Positions 57,982-64,000 of a stretch of 64,000 nt of DNA are shown piece after piece; the first letter of the stretch is position 1; the number at the start of each line of letters is the position of its first letter. Origin of the DNA: Casuarina equisetifolia (lineage: Eukaryota > Streptophyta > Magnoliopsida > Fagales > Casuarinaceae); the NCBI GenBank assembly GCA_028551475.1, contig CM052354.1:5749391-5813390 (forward strand), given 5' to 3'. The notes under the pieces were generated by a model. The model worked only from the letters and a program-made list of their open reading frames with translations. It searched no databases and had not been told where the DNA came from. The translations under genes and the position numbers were made by a program.

Positions 57982-60900
57982 TGTCATGTCCACAATCACT
58001 TTTAAAATGATGCTTCTATGAAACTACCGAGAATTGCAGCATTTTGATTTTAAATTCCTTGTTCTAGTGCTCTAGAGAGGACCACGAAGTGATTATAGAC
58101 CTGTAACACTAAAAAGCCTGCCGACTATGCTTGCACTTAGTCGTAAAATATGAGACTTTTATCTTCTTTATCAGGCGAAAAGCAAGCAGCATAACCGGAT
58201 ATAAAAAGGGAATTCATGCACTATTATGATGGCCACTAAACTACAAAGCTAAGGGTCTACATCATTAGTTGGAAAGGCTTGGGGTTATCCTAACATGTTT
58301 TTTAACTATGCTAAACCTCATTTTCCACCTTGAATCGATTGCCAAATGAAGGGTGAATAAGAGAGGATAGAAAATGAAAATGAAATCTTCTTCGTACGTA
58401 TCTGAGTTATGACGATGAAAGAGAAGAAAGGAGACAAAAGACTTGGACCAATTTGCTTGCCCTCCAGGGCTATAAAGGCATGGCCCTTCCTGGCAACTTG
58501 CCTGGTCCTACAATCACCCAAACCTACCTGCAGAGTAATTTCTACTGGGTTTCCATATCTGCTGTTCGTTCTTCCAAAGTTAACCTACCCACTGGAATAA
58601 CTCATTCACACTACACGATTGTGATGCCGGTTCTTCTATTGTACTTATGCTGCGTCGCTTTTGGCTGTGGAAAACTTTAAGCAACTAGTCAAATTTGGTC
58701 GTCGAAACCAGATCAAAAGCAACAAAATTGACTCATAGCCGAAACCTTTTCCAGAAGCACAAAGTTATTTTTTTTAAAAAAAAAGTTGCTTTCCCTAGTG
58801 AAAAACGAGCAGACAAGAAAGTTTTGTGTATGTAGGATTCTCCTCTTTTCCCCCCTGTAAAGTCATGTATTTTTTTTGTTTTTTGACAGGTAATGATTCT
58901 ATACACACACGAACTCGTTAATACCAAATAATTGATGCATATTTGTGGCTGGGGAGCCATTCTTTGTTCCTGTTCATCATCCGAAGGAGCACAGATGGTT
59001 CCAAAACTAGGCAAAACTCTAGATTATACTTTAGTTTTTCATAACATAAAGTTCTTTGTGTGTTCTTGTACGGTCCACAGAAAACTTATTCCCCAAGTTC
59101 ATGCCAAGACAACCATGTCGTTCCGTGTTACAGTCTCAGAAACATACACGGAAACACACCAGTATAGGCAGAATGGGGACCCAACGACCACCCAAAACGC
59201 ACGGCAGCGAAACTGCGGCGTGGGGCCACGGCAGGCAATTATAGGTGTCGGGTCCATCGGTGGCTTTTCAGAATCAAAGAACGCCGTAGCATCTGGAGTC
59301 AACCCGGGCTGTGGAACACGCAGCCAGCGTTGGTCATGCGTGGTGGGCTGCCGTGGCCATGGGTTTCCATTCAAACGTCCCTCTTTGACTCAAAGTACCA
59401 ACTTCCCTGGTCAATTCACCATTATACACGACGTGTCCCCTTTTCTTTTTATATTCTTCTTTACCACTTTACAATAAAATTTAAGAGAAGGAAAGGCCAA
59501 GCAGAAGAGCCCCTTCCGGACGGCATGAGCTACTGTGGAATAATATAAACAGTATCTATAATTATTACTTGCTTGTCTTTGGGGCCAGAATCATAAAATA
59601 ATCATAATGGGATTGTCATGAAAGGGGCTTAGTGAAATTGACTAAATCATAATCAAAACCACAAGTTATTTTAGGAGAATGGTGGTTGGAAGTTTGGTTG
59701 ATTAGTAATGTGGGTTTTGACATTCTACAGGGATCATGAGATCACTCGCAGTTTAAAACAGAGATTCAACTTGGGTCTTGTGCATTGGGATAAGAACGTA
59801 GTGTGAGACAAGTTTTCGAGGTCATTGTCATTTGGGTTGTTGCCAAGAAGTTTCAAGCACTTGTTTTCCAATATAATTTTTCAGGAGATGCTTTTCATGA
59901 GGGGTGTACTTATTTAGTTTATTAGCTTTGGGTTTGTGAAAACTTTGCTTTGTTTTCACGCTTTACTTTATGGGAAATGTAAACCTATAATATTGTCTAG
60001 ATGCTAAAGGTTCACTCCTTTTATTGGATAAACTATTTGCTGAAAACAAAAATGTTTTGGTAAATCAAGGATATTGTCTAGAACTTAAGGTTTCACTATT
60101 TTTCTTGGGAAAATGTTTTTTTTTTTTAAGAAAGGTGTACTGTTCGATAGGTGGTCAAATAATGCATATAATATGGTCTATAACCATGACCAATTATTTT
60201 CTCTTCACGCAGGAGGGAAAAATAATGGGTTGGTTGGTGAACCATATTCAACGGCAAATATAAACACTATAATAGACTCTAAGAGTAGAGGCATTTTGGT
60301 TTCTTTTTCAGGGTGCTAGGTGTTGTTTTGGGAGGAACACATTACTACTATGTCTATAATGGTGGCATTAAATATTTCATATTGCAATATAACAAAGTTT
60401 GAATGACTACAAAAAATTAGTTATTTCTTTAATAAATTTCTTATAATTGAAGAAGTGGCAGTTGGTTGATCCTATATTCCTACCCTGACAAACAAATAGA
60501 TTTTTTTTTTCAAAGAAAAACTTGTTCTCTTACGTGGGCTAGGCAATTAGCTATGTTGCTTGAGTAGAGAATACATGATCTCACGAGGGAGTTGGTCAAC
60601 TCCCCCTATTACAACTTGTTAGTAGCAGAAGAATCAAGAGACATTTTAAAACACTTTCTTCCAAATTTCTTAGCATATGTTCTGCATTTAGAATAATGAT
60701 TAACTGTCTTTGCTTCAGGAACAGATATCTGGGTGAATGTTTCTCTAGTTTTATGTGCAGCATGGGCTATTGTGCTATTTTATTGTTTAGTGTGATGTAA
60801 TATTATCCAAAATAAGTGAGATTTAGGACTACCAAATGTGGAAGGCCGACTTCATAATCATGTACATGTTAAGTTGAATGGGATCTTGGGTTATTCAAAC

Positions 60901-61364
60901 TGTAACTCTCAAGTAACAACTCTCCAACTTCGTTTATTGGTTGATTGAGTAATCCCAATGAAGCAAATCGCTCTCTGATTAAACTTTTGATTACTCGATT
61001 CTTCAATAATCTAATGGTTTCATATGATTGGCCTGATATCATATCGTGCATTTGCTTTTAAGTCTAGTTATAATCATACAGAACTACAAATAATCATCCC
61101 ACAGTTGAAGAAATTACTGGAACGACTGCTAATTATCTTTCACCTTTAGGTACTTTCCAAGACTCTAGAATCAACATCAGGGGTCTGGATCATGAACATA
61201 TGTCCTGTAGGGAAGGATGATGTCTAGAGCTATCTTCACGATGAAGACCCAGTATTTAAAAGCAATTAAAGCATCTCTAGGTTAACTTTTTAGCTCTCAG
61301 AATCAACAAGGTGTTCGCACTAAAAGTGCTTTCTCCGATTTGGCGGAGGTTTTCTTGATTTTCG
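57982..61364. other. Intergenic, with a GC-richer patch at 59,100-59,530
   Basis: The patch 59,100-59,530 has open frames on both strands (181 codons on plus at 58,932-59,477), none recognisable. It holds an acgacgtgtccc string near 59,429. A TATAAA near 58,471 sits in a GC-richer stretch. No complete gene is supported. Confidence 0.4.
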
Positions 61365-61367
61365 TAG

Positions 61368-61637
61368 GCAACCCATGTGAAGTTGCTGACTTGGCTCGAT
61401 AAGCTTCATCTTTTCTACGGTCTGACAGAAAAGGATTCGGATTATCCAGATTGGGGAACAAGTTTAAAGGGAAAATTGACCAGAAAAGAACAAACCCAGA
61501 GGCATGGAGGATGGCAGCTAGTTAATCTTTGCACCAGAACTGAGTTCCTGACATTATTTCTTGGGGGGCCTGGTGTAGTAGCCACCGAAGATATGCCCCA
61601 CAGTCGAGCATGCAGATACTTGATGAAGACTGCTTGA
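61368..61637 (+). CDS. Possible exon of an unrecognised gene
   Basis: A pyrimidine-rich stretch ending ttttcgtag at 61,367 could be a 3' splice site. After it the frame is open for 89 codons to a TGA at 61,637, reading 'ATHVKLLTWLDKLHLFYG' and 'GGWQLVNLCTRTEFLTLFLG'. There is no ATG at its start, so it would be an internal or last exon. A second frame (61,610-61,822) overlaps its end. It could also be old organelle or transposon DNA. No domain recognised. Confidence 0.2.
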   Translation, partial: ATHVKLLTWLDKLHLFYGLTEKDSDYPDWGTSLKGKLTRKEQTQRHGGWQLVNLCTRTEFLTLFLGGPGVVATEDMPHSRACRYLMKTA

Positions 61638-61839
61638 AGTTTTTTGTATTTTGTTCTAAGCAGGCTGCACCCAAGACAGTAGATTGGTATACAAAAAGCT
61701 CCTTTGTCAGGTACTTGTCTTGTTTCAACACCCAGGGAAGAAATTCTCGTGCCATGAACAGAAGATATGATTCGCAAGGAATAGGGGATTCCACAATCAT
61801 GAGTATATATTTTAGTGCTTAGTAATTCAGATAATTGTT

Positions 61840-64000
61840 CCATGCTGTTGGTAGGAACTTGTCAATGGTCTTCTTTTTTCTTTAATGCATTTAAAACCAT
61901 AGTTGAAAATGTCTATTCATTGAATCTTTGGTTTCATCTTTTAGTTCATCACTAAGCAGGGTGAAGTTGTGGACCACCCACTTCCGTTCTCCAAAGGAAA
62001 AAGTAGATACCTTTATTGAGTACCGAATCAGCCTCATCTAATAATAATTATCCCAGTTGTATAGACTAATTCTCCCCTATTGGTGTAGGCTAACCAATAC
62101 CTTCTCAACCTCTTCTCAACCTAAATTAAGGACTCTGCTATGATTAATTTAGTGGGTACTTTCAAAGAAACCAATTTTTTTTACAAGTCCTAACATGTAT
62201 AAAATGGGTCCAATTAAAGCTACCTCCTCATAGACCTTCACCAAATTTGATCACCTGGCTGAAATTAGATTTGCCATGATAATTTGGTCATTTAGTTAAT
62301 GACTGGAATATTGGTTAATTATGTTTCCCTTTCACATGATTTGAGTTAATATGCTGCAAGAGAGTCATGGGAGTCAGATTTCATCACGGTTTATGCATGG
62401 GGTAGCTTGAATTGAGTGGACGATAGTGATACAATTAGAAAGTCTAAGAGCTTCATTACTTTAATTAAACAATAGAGCTCAGAAGAAAGTGACCCCTAGT
62501 TGTAAAATGTCCAAGCATTTGTATCACAAGAAAGCGATATAATTAAAGCCCAAAGACTAGTCACGCTAAGAAATCTGGCCAGATGGTTTCTTCCCTTGCT
62601 AGAAATGTATAATGATTAACGAAAATTCTGGCCATAGAAGCATTGAAAACTTAATAAACAACTCAATTTAAATAGTTATTGTTGTCTACTATCAATTCAT
62701 AAATCCCCTTAAAAGTTTTATATCTTTAAAAATGTGTTGTTGATCATATTCTAATTTAGTGACAAGCTAACATAACCAAAAAAAAATTAATTTCAAGTTT
62801 GATACATGAATGCATGAGTTAGGTGCATGTGTATAAAAATAATATTTAAAAAATATTTAAAATGTGAGATGACTAGGAAAAATTAATATGCTTTAAGAAG
62901 GGAAATTGATAACAAATGAAAGTATGGATAACATAGAGAACAATTCTAGCGCTACTATATTCTCAATGTAACGGTACAAATATCACTATCATAATTCTTT
63001 GTTTTGATCAATTTTGTTCATGGATCAAAGTAGAATCCACCAGGCCCAATTAGTTGTTCTATCAAGCAGTCACTGCCTAAAGAAAACTTGCTTATGAATA
63101 ACACCATTCGATTGGTATAAGATGAATAATCATCACCAACTATGATCAATGAGGACAAATAATTTGACCTTTATTAACTTCTCGAACTTCCTAATTTGGT
63201 ACTAACAAGGAAATGTGTTCTAGTCTAGTTGGTCCATTCTTTTCATTTTGCCCAATCTTCCACAAGATATTGGTATACTAAATAGTGGTCTATTATATAA
63301 AACTATACTCAAATATCATAAGTTTAATCGGTCTCTATCTAGACTAGTAATTCTTCCATTTGTAGTAAGTTTAGATTCATCAATATAATATAATTTTCCT
63401 TGTAATTTTTTGTTTTTGACAAACTTAATCACTAAACCTCCAAAAGGAAATTGAGGGTGCAAAATTTAGAGTCAACCCACATCCTAATTTGATTGATCAA
63501 TAATGATCAAATAGGGTTCACAGTATCCTATCAAAATATCCACACAATCTTATCCATTTATCCAAGACAAATTCTTTCTACTTTCCCTTCAACATGATGT
63601 ACCAATGTAGAATCAAAAAGCAGCCAACCGATGTTTCCTTTTCCCCTTTTCTTCCCTATTGTTTCCTTGTATCTGGTCACAAGAGCAATAATTTCATGCT
63701 TTGGTCATAACATTAGTCCATATTGTCTGTCACCTTCTACTTGATGATGTTAGCCAATAATACAAAGCCTTAACCCGAGTACAATCGAGAATGGAACCAA
63801 ATCTTGACAATTTCGGCAGTTTTCCTTGTTGGTAGAGCACTAATAAGCTGTTTGGTCTTTCACCAAGTCATTGATGAACTGAAAAATAATTGATGCACTA
63901 TGTGGGCAATAATGGTTCATGGGAATAAGTTGAGTGACATGTCTCAATAGTCATTAAACATGATACACATTTGGTTGAAATCTGAAACCCTAGCATTAAT
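61840..64000. other. AT-rich intergenic, nothing recognised
   Basis: No frame, repeat or RNA gene that I can support up to the window end. Confidence 0.6.

Noticed and set aside
58932-59477. 181-codon plus-strand frame
   Set aside because: GC-richer patch with frames open on both strands. No domain, no signal and no sign of codon selection, so kept only as an intergenic note.
1-64000. tRNA, rRNA, snRNA genes, CRISPR arrays
   Set aside because: No full cloverleaf, conserved snRNA sequence or spaced short repeats were seen. The tandem arrays have long monomers without unique spacers.

Overview
The window is nuclear DNA of a flowering plant. It is AT-rich, gene-poor and full of retroelements. 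Ty1/copia and TRIM-type elements primed by initiator-Met tRNA, a plant-type LRR relic, a plant AIG2-like cyclotransferase and the general texture fit a woody eudicot such as grapevine (Vitis). The species is my inference and cannot be proven from the sequence alone.

Left part (1-41.5 kb). This is a mosaic of duplicated blocks. Five loci of one small secreted glycine-rich protein (GRP) family lie on the minus strand: a promoter/start-codon relic at 1.4 kb, copy 1 at 3.8-4.05 kb, copy 2 at 12.5-12.9 kb, copy 3 at 16.8-17.2 kb (the only one with one open frame) and copy 4 at 37.85-39.53 kb. Each locus carries the same flanks and, where preserved, the same TATA-like core promoter. Two tandem-repeat families sit between the loci. 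R1 has a monomer of about 390 bp (1-1,250 and 30.55-37.57 kb) with higher-order structure and a tRNA-Met primer-site-like motif in each monomer. R2 has a unit of about 240-420 bp (10.4-11.66, 18.9-20.7 and 25.67-26.94 kb). LTR elements have inserted into this mosaic: a complete-looking but broken Copia element at 4,070-9,565 just upstream of copy 1, an internally short Copia relic at 20.89-22.94 kb, a solo LTR inside an R2 unit (26,150-26,671), and a 1.27-kb solo-LTR-like insertion splitting copy 4 just after its start codon (38,248-39,521). A LINE 3' fragment (14.7-15.2 kb) and a decayed LRR gene fragment (15.7-16.1 kb) lie between copies 2 and 3.

Two host genes look convincing. One is a single-exon AIG2-like gamma-glutamyl cyclotransferase on the minus strand (28,069-28,611). 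It sits in a block whose flanks recur, without the gene, at 40.5-41.4 kb. The other is a 215-residue protein with an N-terminal Cys/His cluster on the minus strand (50,904-51,551).

Right part (41.5-64 kb). This is mostly non-coding, with a tRNA-derived SINE candidate, three miniature LTR (TRIM-type) elements, a tandem duplication at 54.3-56.8 kb, a GC-richer stretch rich in ACGT cores at 42.7-43.1 kb, and a few short exon-like open frames I cannot name.

I see no operon-like or defence-like system. The unusual part is the co-duplicated GRP/satellite mosaic and the way retroelements have broken nearly every GRP copy.
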